The position numbers were made by a program, and so were the translations under genes. From JAWCLZ01 sp037443105 (GTDB taxonomy: Archaea > Halobacteriota > JAWCLZ01), in assembly GCA_037443105.1 (NCBI GenBank), contig JBBIOZ010000039.1, positions 1 to 14,816 of the forward strand: a stretch of DNA of 14,816 bases, read 5' to 3'. Positions 1 to 7,556 of the stretch are shown here, in pieces; positions within the stretch are counted from its first letter, which is position 1; every line of letters begins with the position of its first letter. The notes below the pieces were generated by a model. The model saw nothing but the letters and a program-made list of their open reading frames with translations. It searched no databases and was not told the origin of the DNA.

Positions 1-13
1 AAATAAAAAATTA
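1..13 (-). terminator. T-tract after glnA
   Basis: Read on the minus strand, glnA ends with TAA, followed at once by a second in-frame TAA and then a run of T broken by a single A. Archaeal transcription commonly stops at such U-rich tracts without a hairpin. The tract reaches the window edge, so more of it may lie outside. Confidence 0.5.
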
Positions 14-1384
14 TTATGCATATCTCAAATAGCTATCGATCTCCCAGCTGGTTACCTGCATTCTGAATTCATCCCATTCTCTGCGCTTGACGCGCATGAA
101 ATTTTCATATATATGGCTGCCAAGCATTTCTATCAACACACCGTCTCTCTCAAGTTCATCAAGCGCTTGAGCAAGAGTTTCTGGAAGGGCTTCAATTCCG
201 CGCTGCTTCTTTTCCACGCTGCTCATCGAATAGATATCTGCTTCGATTGGTTCAGGTGGCATGATTTTTCTCTTTATTCCATCCAAGCCAGCGGCGCACA
301 TTGCAGCGAAGGCTAGATATGGATTGCAACTGGGATCAGGACATCTGAATTCAACGCGAATTGCCTTCTCCCTCCCTGGGAAATACTCCGGCACTCTTAT
401 CAATGCAGAGCGATTTTTATGCGCCCAAGAGATGTAAACAGGGGCTTCATAGCCCGGTACAAGTCGCTTGTAAGAATTCACAGTAGGTGCCACTATGGCT
501 GAGAGAGCTTTAGCGTGCTTCAATAAACCTCCTATGAAGTACAAGCACTCTTCACTAAGGGAATCGTTTCTCTGCGTTTGTGAATCGTAAAATGCATTTT
601 TATTATTCTCTATATTCCATAGCGATTGATGCGTATGCATACCGGAACCATTTTCTCCAAATAAAGGCTTAGGCATGAATGTAGCTATATATCCAAACTT
701 ATGGGCCACTGTTTTTGCAACCATTTTATAGGTGATTACTCTATCAGCAGTTGTTACTAGATCACCAAATTTGAAATCAACTTCATACTGCGATGGAGCG
801 ACTTCATGGTGGCTCATCTCTACGGCTATTCCAAAGCTTTCAAGCGCAAATATCATCTCCCTTCTGAAGTCCTCAGCTAAGTCTAGGGGGTGGAAGTCAA
901 AGTACCCTCCGTGGTCTATTATTTTAGGCTTGCTATTTTCAAGTTCTTTGCCGAAGAGGAAGAACTCTAGTTCGGGGCCGCAGTTATAAACATAGCCCAT
1001 TTCCCTTGCCATTTCCGAAGCTCGCTGCGCTACATACCGCGGGTCGCCTTCAAATCTTTTACCATTGGGGTGATATACATCGCAGATCATTCTAGCTACC
1101 CGCTTTGGTGCTGGACGCCAAGGTAAAATCGCAAAGGTATTTGGGTCTGGCATTAAAATCATGTCAGATTCATAGATGGGCGTGTAACCTTCGACTGAGG
1201 AGCCATCGAACCCAATTCCATTCTCCAGTGCATCTTCCAATCCTTCCACTGGTATAGTTGTGCTTTTAATCACTCCATTTATATCTGTAAACTGCAGGCG
1301 AACAAACTTCACATCTTCATCCCGCGCCTTTTCCAGTACCTTTGCCTTTAATTCAACGTCATAGCTGCTTTTTATTCTACCCAT
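14..1384 (-). CDS. glnA: Glutamine synthetase, type I (GSI-alpha-like)
   Basis: Makes glutamine from glutamate, ammonia and ATP in the cytoplasm, as the entry half of the GS-GOGAT cycle. The start is the ATG at 1384 rather than the TTG at 1405, because AGAGGTG (1390-1396) lies 5 bases before it; this gives 456 residues, normal for the family. Visible motifs in order: beta-grasp domain with FTDINGVIK, then GFDGSSVEGY, the metal-binding ELEFF, HHEVAPSQYEVDF, the ATP/metal motif GENGSGMHTHQS, the glutamate-binding NSYKRLVPGYEAP, and RVEFRCPD near the C-terminus. I do not see the NLYDLP adenylylation motif, so covalent control of the bacterial GSI-beta kind is unlikely. It lies 17 bases after a 74-residue gene and probably shares its transcript. 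The gene is intact, unlike the glutamate synthase genes upstream. Confidence 0.97.
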   Translation of the reverse strand: MGRIKSSYDVELKAKVLEKARDEDVKFVRLQFTDINGVIKSTTIPVEGLEDALENGIGFDGSSVEGYTPIYESDMILMPDPNTFAILPWRPAPKRVARMICDVYHPNGKRFEGDPRYVAQRASEMAREMGYVYNCGPELEFFLFGKELENSKPKIIDHGGYFDFHPLDLAEDFRREMIFALESFGIAVEMSHHEVAPSQYEVDFKFGDLVTTADRVITYKMVAKTVAHKFGYIATFMPKPLFGENGSGMHTHQSLWNIENNKNAFYDSQTQRNDSLSEECLYFIGGLLKHAKALSAIVAPTVNSYKRLVPGYEAPVYISWAHKNRSALIRVPEYFPGREKAIRVEFRCPDPSCNPYLAFAAMCAAGLDGIKRKIMPPEPIEADIYSMSSVEKKQRGIEALPETLAQALDELERDGVLIEMLGSHIYENFMRVKRREWDEFRMQVTSWEIDSYLRYA

Positions 1385-1389
1385 ATTTA

Positions 1390-1396
1390 CACCTCT
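1390..1396 (-). promoter_or_regulatory. glnA ribosome binding site
   Basis: The minus strand reads AGAGGTG five bases before the ATG at 1384. It fits the archaeal 16S 3' end and decides between this ATG and the upstream in-frame TTG at 1405, which has no comparable site and would overlap the preceding gene. Confidence 0.7.
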
Positions 1397-1401
1397 AAAT
1401 T

Positions 1402-1626
1402 TCAAGACTTTCGAATTCTAAAAAACTGTTTCACATAATTCATAAGCTCAGCTTCTGAAATCCTTGTTTTTCCACTTTCAAATTGACTGCGGAGTTCCTG
1501 CTGTATGGAGAGCAATCTAACGTCATCTTCCCTTATCCAAACTCTCGCGCCAAGAAGAGTGCCAAGTGTTTCCTGCACTTTAATTTTTATAAATTCCTCA
1601 TCCACCTGCAATTCAATGCTTGCCAT
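1402..1626 (-). CDS. Small protein of unknown function, linked to glnA
   Basis: I do not recognise this 74-residue protein. The start is the ATG at 1626, because GGAGGG (1633-1638) sits 6 bases upstream; a longer in-frame reading to 1659 has no ribosome site. The protein is soluble and highly charged, with no membrane segment, signal peptide or cysteine. The N-terminal third alternates charged and hydrophobic residues (MASIELQVDEEFIKIKV), and the C-terminal half is probably helical, ending FFRIRKS. It is followed after 17 bases by glnA, and their likely shared transcript starts in the AT-rich region upstream. By position it could be a glutamine-synthetase-associated regulator or inhibitor, but no motif shows this. 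Strong ribosome site, operon position and clean frame support a real gene. Confidence 0.7.
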   Translation of the reverse strand: MASIELQVDEEFIKIKVQETLGTLLGARVWIREDDVRLLSIQQELRSQFESGKTRISEAELMNYVKQFFRIRKS

Positions 1627-1632
1627 TTCTTT

Positions 1633-1638
1633 CCCTCC
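1633..1638 (-). promoter_or_regulatory. Ribosome binding site of the 74-residue gene
   Basis: GGAGGG on the minus strand, six bases before the ATG at 1626. It is the main reason for choosing this start and for calling the small gene real. Confidence 0.65.
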
Positions 1639-1761
1639 AGTTTCAATTTGCTTTTCCAACTTTTATTCTTTACAATTTTTTCAAATTCTTCTTTTTACGA
1701 ATGATTCACTTTTAAACCTACTTTACTCTAATAGAATTAATATTTATAGTTTTTGATTTAC

Positions 1762-1797
1762 AATTGTTATAAAAAATAAAATTTTATCTTAACAATT
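1762..1797. repeat. Inverted repeat with 8-bp perfect arms
   Basis: Arms AATTGTTA (1762-1769) and TAACAATT (1790-1797) flank a 20-base spacer. The spacer contains a 12-base perfect palindrome, ATAAAATTTTAT (1776-1787), whose centre is slightly offset from that of the arms. It could be an operator upstream of the small gene and glnA, or part of the transcript end of the preceding gene. In such AT-rich sequence chance cannot be excluded. Confidence 0.4.
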
Positions 1798-1800
1798 ATT

Positions 1801-1809
1801 AAAAAAAAA
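1801..1809 (-). terminator. T-tract after the glutamate synthase gene
   Basis: On the minus strand nine consecutive T follow GCAA, about 67 bases after the TGA that ends the GATase/GXGXG gene. A run of this length is a typical archaeal intrinsic terminator and would separate the glutamate synthase transcript from that of the small gene and glnA. Confidence 0.5.
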
Positions 1810-1875
1810 TTGCAAAATAGCTGTAAGTTTTTTACACCTCTCTTAATAGCTCCTCAAAGCTTTGCTTGCATCATA

Positions 1876-4256
1876 TCAATCTCGGCTAGCTAGAGCTGCA
1901 ACTGGAGGTGGCTCTATCTTGCGATAAACCTCCTCCGGACTCATTCTTCGACCATTAATTGTTAATAACTCCTCAATTTTGATTTCAAAGAGTCGCTCGT
2001 TCTCCTTGAGATATGGTAGAATTAGTCCCCAGTCTTTCTCAGTGAATGGAGCAAACCTACCTCCATTCAATTGATCTTCGCCAACTCTGCAATGGGGGTC
2101 TCGAATGAATATTGCTCCACCGCTGGCTAAAGAGAAGAGATTGCCACCTGGATAGGGAGTTTCAAGTTCAACCATTTTTCCCTCCCAATCGAATTCAACA
2201 CCATTTACAATTACGAATCCACCACCATTGTGAGGATCGCCAGCCATAAAGGATTCAGCGAGATAATCTAAGCAGTGCCATTGATCACTACTCTCGGCTT
2301 GCCAACTGCATTTATCAGCGGGCGCCCTGCGGCATTGCCCAGCACATATACCTCACCGCCCTTTGCACCATACATAAAAGCTTGCCCAACATTGCCATAT
2401 ATAACAAGCTTTCCGGATTTGAAGATATTCGCCACTTGATCCTGAGCATCCCCATGCACATAGATCTCACCTCCATCCAAGCCAGAGGCAAGATAATCGC
2501 CTGAGCTGCCATATACATCTATGCGCACTCCGCTTGAGTTCGCACCCAAGCCACAGCCAAGGAATCTCTGGCCTTCGAGATTGAAGATAATAAACTTTTT
2601 CCAACCTAGGTTATATGCCTTAACTATGAATCTGGATAGCGAGTCCTCTCCCTCCGATGGAAAACCTTCAGCATCTATTACTAAAACCTGAGATTTCTCT
2701 CTACAGCTTGGCAGGTTTCTATCGCTGCATACGTGGTAATTCGGAGGCGATACCGATCGCAGCACACTATAGAGCGCTTCTTCAAGCTCAGCCAATATCT
2801 CGCCGCGTTTTTTACCTCTAAAGTCAAGCTGCTGGGTAAGCATTTGAATTGCAGCAGCTTTCTCCATTTTTTCCACTGAATTGGAGAGCTGAATTTTACC
2901 TCCATTTCCAAGCTGTTCAGCTGAGGAAATATGCTTGCCGAATTTATCAGTGCAGATCAAATTTCCATTTTGCAATGTGAATATGAATGCACCGCCATCG
3001 CTATAGCTCCCTCCACGCGCGTTCCAGTATCTATCGGCATAAGCCGCGAAGGAGCTGTTATCTCTTGCTAAGCTACGCAGCACTGCATCGATTGCCTGTT
3101 TCTCGCTTGCGATTAGCCCTATCTTTATTCCCCTCCTCTCTTGAAGAGCGAAGACCTGGGGTCTTAACATGGAGGTGTCGGTTATACCTATGAGCTGAAG
3201 CGCTTTACACTCGCAGTGGTTTCTTGCAATTATGAAGAACCAGGGACCATCAGGCGATGCATGGATATGTGCTTTTTGAATCGCTTTATATATCCGCTGC
3301 TTCTCCACTGGGATCAATTCGAAATCACGCTCAATGGTGGGAGCTAAAGCCTCGATCGCATATTCCAGAGGATAGTTATATACCCTTGTGTATAAATCGA
3401 AAAGCAAAACTGCTACCTCTGTATCGGTGAAAAAGAGCGGGTAGGTATTTCGCTGCTTCAAATACTCGCACATCGCGTGGTAATTGGCGAAATCGCCATT
3501 ATGTACAAGTGCAGCATTCAATCCAATGAAAGGATGCGCGCCCCCAGGATGCCAGATTTTTCCCTTAGTGGGGTAGCGCTGGTGGCCTATCCAGATGTGT
3601 GCTTCGATTTCATCCAGCTTGTAAAACTTCATCGCTTGTTCAGCGTATCCCACTATTTTAAAGATCAATAGATTTTTACCGTGGCAAAGCACGAATGCTT
3701 TTTTATCCTTAAAATAGAATTTTCTATTCAAATTGAAGCTATTTTGAAAGATAAATTCATCTTCAGCCTCTTGCCAGCTTAAGTTTTTCAAATTTTTTTC
3801 CTCAATGAATTTAGCCAGCACCTCTTTTTTTACCCTGCAGAAGTACCGCCAAACTAGAGGAGGCATGACTTCAAGTCCCACTTGCTTGTGGTCTTTGATA
3901 CTTGCGCTCTCCTCAGATCTATCAACCTCTAAATTGCTGTATATGAATTCTTTTTCCACAGCCTCTCTAACATTGGGATCAAGATAAGCGATTTGAATGA
4001 GATAGTCGTTTTCCAATATTTCCTTTGACACCCCTAGCTGTGCGGCATTCAGGCCAACTGCAGCTATCCCCCCTCCTTTTCCATTGCCTCGGTTATGCAT
4101 CTGAATTAGCGCTTTTTCAATGTATTTACCTTTAATGGGAATGGTACACGCAAGTCCAATTACTCCGCATCCACCTTCTACTTCTTGCTTTCCCGCCAAG
4201 GCCTCCAGCCTCAATTCCCTTCTACTTGCCATTATTTGCCTAGCAGCTTCAGACAT
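1876..4256 (-). pseudogene. Fused glutaminase/GXGXG subunit of glutamate synthase, frameshifted
   Basis: A class II glutamine amidotransferase domain joined to the GXGXG beta-helix domain of glutamate synthase. It would release ammonia from glutamine for the FMN subunit encoded upstream. I take the ATG at 4256 (AAGGGA 6 bases upstream; ATGTCTGA overlaps the preceding stop); TTG 4277 and ATG 4262 are alternatives. The nucleophile should be the Cys of GGCGVIG, at residue 30, so a propeptide of 29 residues would have to be removed. Other GATase signatures are GHQRYPTKG, HNGDFANY and TDTEVAVLL. The C-terminal domain shows GGEIYVHGDAQDQVANIF. The frame runs from the start to TAG at 2268-2270. The family continuation LDYLAESFMAGDP is present in the next frame from 2271 and runs to TGA at 1876, so one base is missing near 2271-2274. 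Rejoined length is about 794 residues. Confidence 0.85.
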
Positions 4257-5651
4257 GCGCATTCCCTTCGTAAACAAGTAGATCGGTTCTACCTCTCAAC
4301 TCGGTGATGCTCTTCATTCCAAGTTTTGCGAGTAATTCTACGAGTTGAGCACGCCAAGAGGCAAATAGATTAATTATCCTCTGCGCACCCCATTCAGGAT
4401 CTATCTGCTTGGCAAGCTCCCTATCGGTGGTTGCTATACCTAGAGGGCAGCCTCTTCCACTTTCACAGTTTGCACAGCGTACGCAGCCAAGAGCAATTAA
4501 TTCAGCAGTGCCAGTTACAACACCATCTGCTCCAAGGGCAATTGCCTTGGCAATATCATGCGCAGTTCTTATCCCGCCGCTTGCCATTAAAGTAATTTCA
4601 TCTCTGATTCCCTCCTGCATTAAAAAGCGATGGACTTTTGGGATGGCGAATTCAAGGGGCATGGCTATGTTCTTCTTAGCTATTTCCGGGGCTGCTCCTG
4701 TTCCTCCATAGCCGCCATCTAGATTTATAATATTAGCTCCAGCATAGTAGCTGCCAACTGCNNNNNNNNNNNNNNNNNNNNNNGTGGAGATTTTTACGGC
4801 AATTAGTGCTTTGGGATTTATTGCTTTTGCCCAGTCCAAGTGTTTCTTGTGGTCTTCAACTGAGTAAACGCTGTGGAATGGAAATGGAGAAAACAAACTT
4901 CGCTTTGGCACTGTTTCGCGCATTTTAGCCACCTGAGCTGTTACTTTATCCGCAAGTAAGTGCCCGCCTAAGCCTGGCTTTGCTCCCTGTGCATATTTGA
5001 ATTCGATTATTCTCGAGCGTTGGATTGTTTCCTCGCGAACTCCAAATAATCCAGTGGCGATCTGTGTATGATATGTTCTTTGTATGGTAGGAGTTCATCT
5101 GGATAGCCGCCTTCTCCAGTGCTCACAAAGGTATTCCAAGCTTTAGCTGCTTTAGCTCTTGCCAGCATGACTTGCAGGCTTACTGATCCAAGGCTCATAC
5201 CGGAGCCATAAATTGGAATTGGAATCTCGATCTGCTCGCCGCTTTCGCGTTTATTAAGCTGAATAGCTGTGCTTATCTCCTCCTCATCCAAGCGTTTGCA
5301 ATTTTTTGATATTTTGATTTTCATAGCGTCAAATCCACCTCCGGATCTGCCAGTTTCATACACAAGGTTTCTAGGCAGCTTCCCAGTTTCGGCTTGCATC
5401 CAAGTGGCAAGGATCAATTCACCAGGCCAGCGGTAATCTCCCATTGTTTCAAGGATAGGATTTATCTCAAGGGAGAGTGCTTTTTGAGGACAGTTTTCTA
5501 TACATCTTTTGCATTCGAAGCCTCTGCACAGCTGAGGCTGAAGCTCCACGGGGCACGCTTTTATACAACTTGCGCAGCTTTTGCAGCTTGTGGTCCGCAC
5601 TATGGAAAACTTGCTTGATACATTTAGATAGCGCGATTTTGCTACCTGCAA
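4249..5651 (-). pseudogene. gltB: Ferredoxin/FMN glutamate synthase domain protein (copy 2), frameshifted
   Basis: The canonical archaeal glutamate synthase core, which forms glutamate from 2-oxoglutarate and ammonia with ferredoxin-supplied electrons. It starts at TTG 5651 behind a strong AAGGAGGGGG. The N-terminus has two 4Fe-4S motifs (CKSCASCIKACP, then CKRCIENCP). The FMN barrel shows STGEGGYP, GGYGGTGAAP, MASGGIRTAHD and the 3Fe-4S region CVRCANCESGRGCP, ending ELRGRTDLL. The first frame runs on to TAA at 5007, but from about 5067 the family sequence (TQIATGLFGVREETIQ, then QGAKPGLGGHLL) is in another frame and continues to TGA at 4249. One base is therefore missing near 5067-5069. A 22-base N run (4762-4783) stands where eight residues are expected, without shifting the frame. 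Corrected length is about 467 residues. Adjacent on both sides to partner genes. Confidence 0.85.
4762..4783. other. Assembly gap (22 N) in gltB copy 2
   Basis: Unknown bases inside the FMN barrel, between KIS and AVGSYYAG. With the flanking bases they span exactly eight codons, matching the length of the family segment here (TPTDVDMV in relatives, from memory). The frame is kept across the gap, which suggests masked or ambiguous bases rather than an arbitrary scaffold spacer. Confidence 0.95.
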
Positions 5652-5656
5652 TTAAG

Positions 5657-5666
5657 CCCCCTCCTT
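5657..5666 (-). promoter_or_regulatory. Strong ribosome binding site for TTG start of gltB copy 2
   Basis: The minus strand reads AAGGAGGGGG five bases before TTG 5651. The site overlaps the last codons and stop of the preceding gene, so the second gene can be translated independently of the damaged first one. Confidence 0.7.
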
Positions 5667-5854
5667 AACTGCGCTTCCAGCGCATATTTGAAGTAGTTCT
5701 TTTTCAAGCTCTTCTAAGAACATAGCTCTGCCAGTTTCACCTCGCAAGCGACGAATATCTTTCAATCCCATTGCTCCTAAAACTTCAAGAAGCTGGTCTC
5801 GCCAAGCTGCCATTAAATTTTTAATTCGCTGAACTGCAAAATCTAAGCTCTGCT

Positions 5855-5878
5855 NNNNNNNNNNNNNNNNNNNNNNNN
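5855..5878. other. Assembly gap (24 N) in glutamate synthase paralogue
   Basis: Unknown bases between CRVCSKCESS and SLDFAVQRI, at the expected iron-sulfur region. The coding frame before the gap differs by one base from the frame after it, so the gap length is inexact or another indel is hidden here. Confidence 0.95.
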
Positions 5879-6980
5879 ATGCTAGATTCACATTTACTGC
5901 AAACTCTACATCCTAGAGCTATGAGCAGCGGGAAGTCTATGGCAACTGCATCTGCACCGCATATAATTGCCTTTGCAACATGCTCAGCTAGCGCTATATC
6001 CCCGCTTGCAATCAGCGTAACTTGGTCTCTGATTCCGCAGTCCACTAAATAGCGATGCATTGATATTATATGATCTTTAATATTTTTTCTATCTGCTTGG
6101 AGATGAATCACATCCCCTCCTGCTTGCACGATTTGCTGAATATCTATGGAATTGAAGGCTGGCAGTCTGACGGAAATAATTAAATTTGAATTAATTCGCT
6201 TAAGCTGCTTAAGCAGAACTGCGATATCCTCTCTATATTCAATTTCTAGAATACCTGAATTTGTTAAATTGGTTCTTAATAAAAAGGGAATTATGGCAGA
6301 GTTATTTGAAACAGCCCTGATTCAGGTGACTTCATTATTGCTAGCGTACCCAGTTCAAATGCTGCCTTCGCAGCTATAACTCTGATATCTAAATTAAGAG
6401 GCAAGGTATCGAATATGATCGGTATTGGGATTTCAAATACAGATGGAAGTTCAAGCTTTTTGTCTTTGAACTCTAGAAAAGCTGGTTTTCTACCTATATA
6501 TACTGAGGTCGATATATACTCTCTACCGTGAATGCCATCTCGCGTTGGCCTCACAATCTCAGACATATCCATTCACATAGAATCGAATCCACACCCTAAA
6601 AATGGTCCACGATAACCAGCCCCAGATACCGGGATTTTACCGGTCGCAGCTTCATACCAGATGGTGCTTATTATATCAGGTGTATAAATGCTGTTCCCAA
6701 GCTCGTAGAATTCTGGATTTTTATAAATCGTTAATGCATTTGCAGGGCAGTTGAAAATGCAGCGGAAGCAGCCCTTGCATAGCTCAGACCTTGGCTCTGC
6801 CATTAATTGAGGCCTTTCCTTCCTCCTTCTATGGACTTTAAACAGGCAAACCCCAGCGCATATTCCGCAGTGCAAGCACGCAATGCTCCTCTCAATTTTA
6901 AATCTTCCAGTTTGCCTGTATCTCAAGGGCGCGGGCTTTGTAACTATATGGTAGCGCTTGTACAATTGCTTCAGCTCCAC

Positions 6981-7109
6981 CTCTCCTTTGATAAAGAAAC
7001 TATATAAAGTTATCTAGGAAAAAGGAATCATATTTCCTATTTAAAAGTTGATAATAAAATTTATAATCTTTCTTTACATTTGTTTAATTAAAAAAGCAAA
7101 GGTGTACGA
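6981..7109. promoter_or_regulatory. Divergent promoter region between glutamate synthase genes and lrp-type gene
   Basis: For the plus-strand regulator, a TATA-like AAATTTATAA (7057-7066) would place the start of transcription near 7090, giving a short leader before AAAGGTG and TTG 7110. For the minus-strand genes, ACTTTATATA (7001-7010) would place it near 6980, so that transcript may be almost leaderless from GTG 6980 or carry a short leader to TTG 6965. A dyad lies between the two boxes. Confidence 0.5.
7023..7038. promoter_or_regulatory. Candidate Lrp-type operator
   Basis: AGGAA-TCATAT-TTCCT is a 16-base site with perfect 5-base arms. Its length suits Lrp/AsnC dimers, and it lies about 12 bases upstream of the minus-strand TATA box and 18 upstream of the plus-strand one. 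A further AGGAA at 7016-7020 precedes it. Assignment to the adjacent regulator is inference from position. Confidence 0.35.
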
Positions 7110-7556
7110 TTGTTGCTAGAGGAAAAAGACGTTAAGATCCTTAGGGAATTAATAGCTGATGCTAGACTTTCTTATCGAGAAATAGCCAGGAGAACCGGGC
7201 TTTCGGTTGTGACTGTTGCAGCTAGAATTAGAGAACTGGAGAAGCAAGGAGTCATTCAAGGCTACACTGCGATTTTAAATCCACAGAAACTTGGCTATGA
7301 TGTAGTTGCAATCATCGAGCTAGTGATATCCAAAGGCAAGCTTTTGGATGTTCAAAGAGAGATCGCTAAAAATCCCAATATCTATGGAGTTTATGATGTA
7401 ACAGGCACGAGCGATGCCATAGTGATAGGGAGATTCAGAAATAGAGAAGAACTCAGCAGGTTTGTTAAATCTCTGCTTTCAACCGAATATGTTGAGAGAA
7501 CCATAACACACGTAGCCCTAGGCACTGCGAAAGAAGACCCAAGGGTGTATATATAG
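7110..7556 (+). CDS. Lrp/AsnC-family transcriptional regulator
   Basis: A DNA-binding regulator of 148 residues, standard for the family. Residues about 5-55 form the winged helix-turn-helix (DVKILRELIADARLSYREIA, then TGLSVVTVAARIRELEKQGV). Residues about 65-145 form the RAM effector-binding domain, with YDVTGTSDAIVIGRF as the central beta-strand and turn. It starts at TTG 7110, five bases after AAAGGTG (7098-7104). It is the only plus-strand gene, diverges from the glutamate synthase genes and converges on the CDF gene at the end of the trp operon. Such regulators often sense amino acids and control neighbours and themselves, so glutamate synthase control and autoregulation are the natural guess; the ligand cannot be told from sequence. 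Confidence 0.93.
   Translation: MLLEEKDVKILRELIADARLSYREIARRTGLSVVTVAARIRELEKQGVIQGYTAILNPQKLGYDVVAIIELVISKGKLLDVQREIAKNPNIYGVYDVTGTSDAIVIGRFRNREELSRFVKSLLSTEYVERTITHVALGTAKEDPRVYI

Larger units (their letters stand above)
1627..1875 (-). promoter_or_regulatory. AT-rich intergenic region, putative promoter for small gene and glnA
   Basis: This stretch between the end of the glutamate synthase gene and the small gene holds no plausible coding sequence. Minus-strand TATA-like elements are ACTATAAATA (1741-1750) and GGTTTAAAAG (about 1709-1718). The second would place transcription near 1685 with a leader of about 60 bases. An 8-bp inverted repeat at 1762-1797 lies just upstream of these boxes. 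Promoter placement is inferred from base composition and gene layout only. Confidence 0.4.
5652..6980 (-). pseudogene. Glutamate synthase-related ferredoxin/FMN protein (copy 1), multiply broken
   Basis: A divergent paralogue of the next gene. The N-terminus carries two 4Fe-4S motifs (CLHCGICAGVC and CKGCFRCIFNCP); further on come IVRPTRDGIHGREYISTSV, FEIPIPIIFD, GIRDQVTLIAS, AEHVAKAIICGADAV and, at the end, QRIKNLMAAWRDQLLEVLGA with RRLRGETGRAMF. It lacks the GGTGAAP loop of copy 2, as expected of this subfamily, so it may not be a standard glutamate synthase. Defects: an in-frame TGA at 6573-6575 after GFDSM, where relatives have Trp; a one-base loss near 6300-6310, after which the frame continues as NNSAIIPFLL; and a 24-base N run at 5855-5878 across which the frame changes again. 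The usual SGGI is SGDI here. The start is GTG 6980 (AAAGGAG only 2 bases before it) or TTG 6965 (GGTGGAG 9 bases before it). The stop TAA is at 5652. Confidence 0.8.

Noticed and set aside
2268..6310. Programmed -1 frameshifting in the glutamate synthase genes
   Set aside because: The three shift points share no common slippery heptamer or nearby stem, and they occur in different domains. Simple base loss or sequence error explains them better.
6573..6575. UGA reassigned to tryptophan in this organism
   Set aside because: TGA serves as the stop of many intact genes here (trpD, trpF, trpE, trpG, trpC, trpB and the 74-residue gene), and no other family-conserved Trp is read from TGA.
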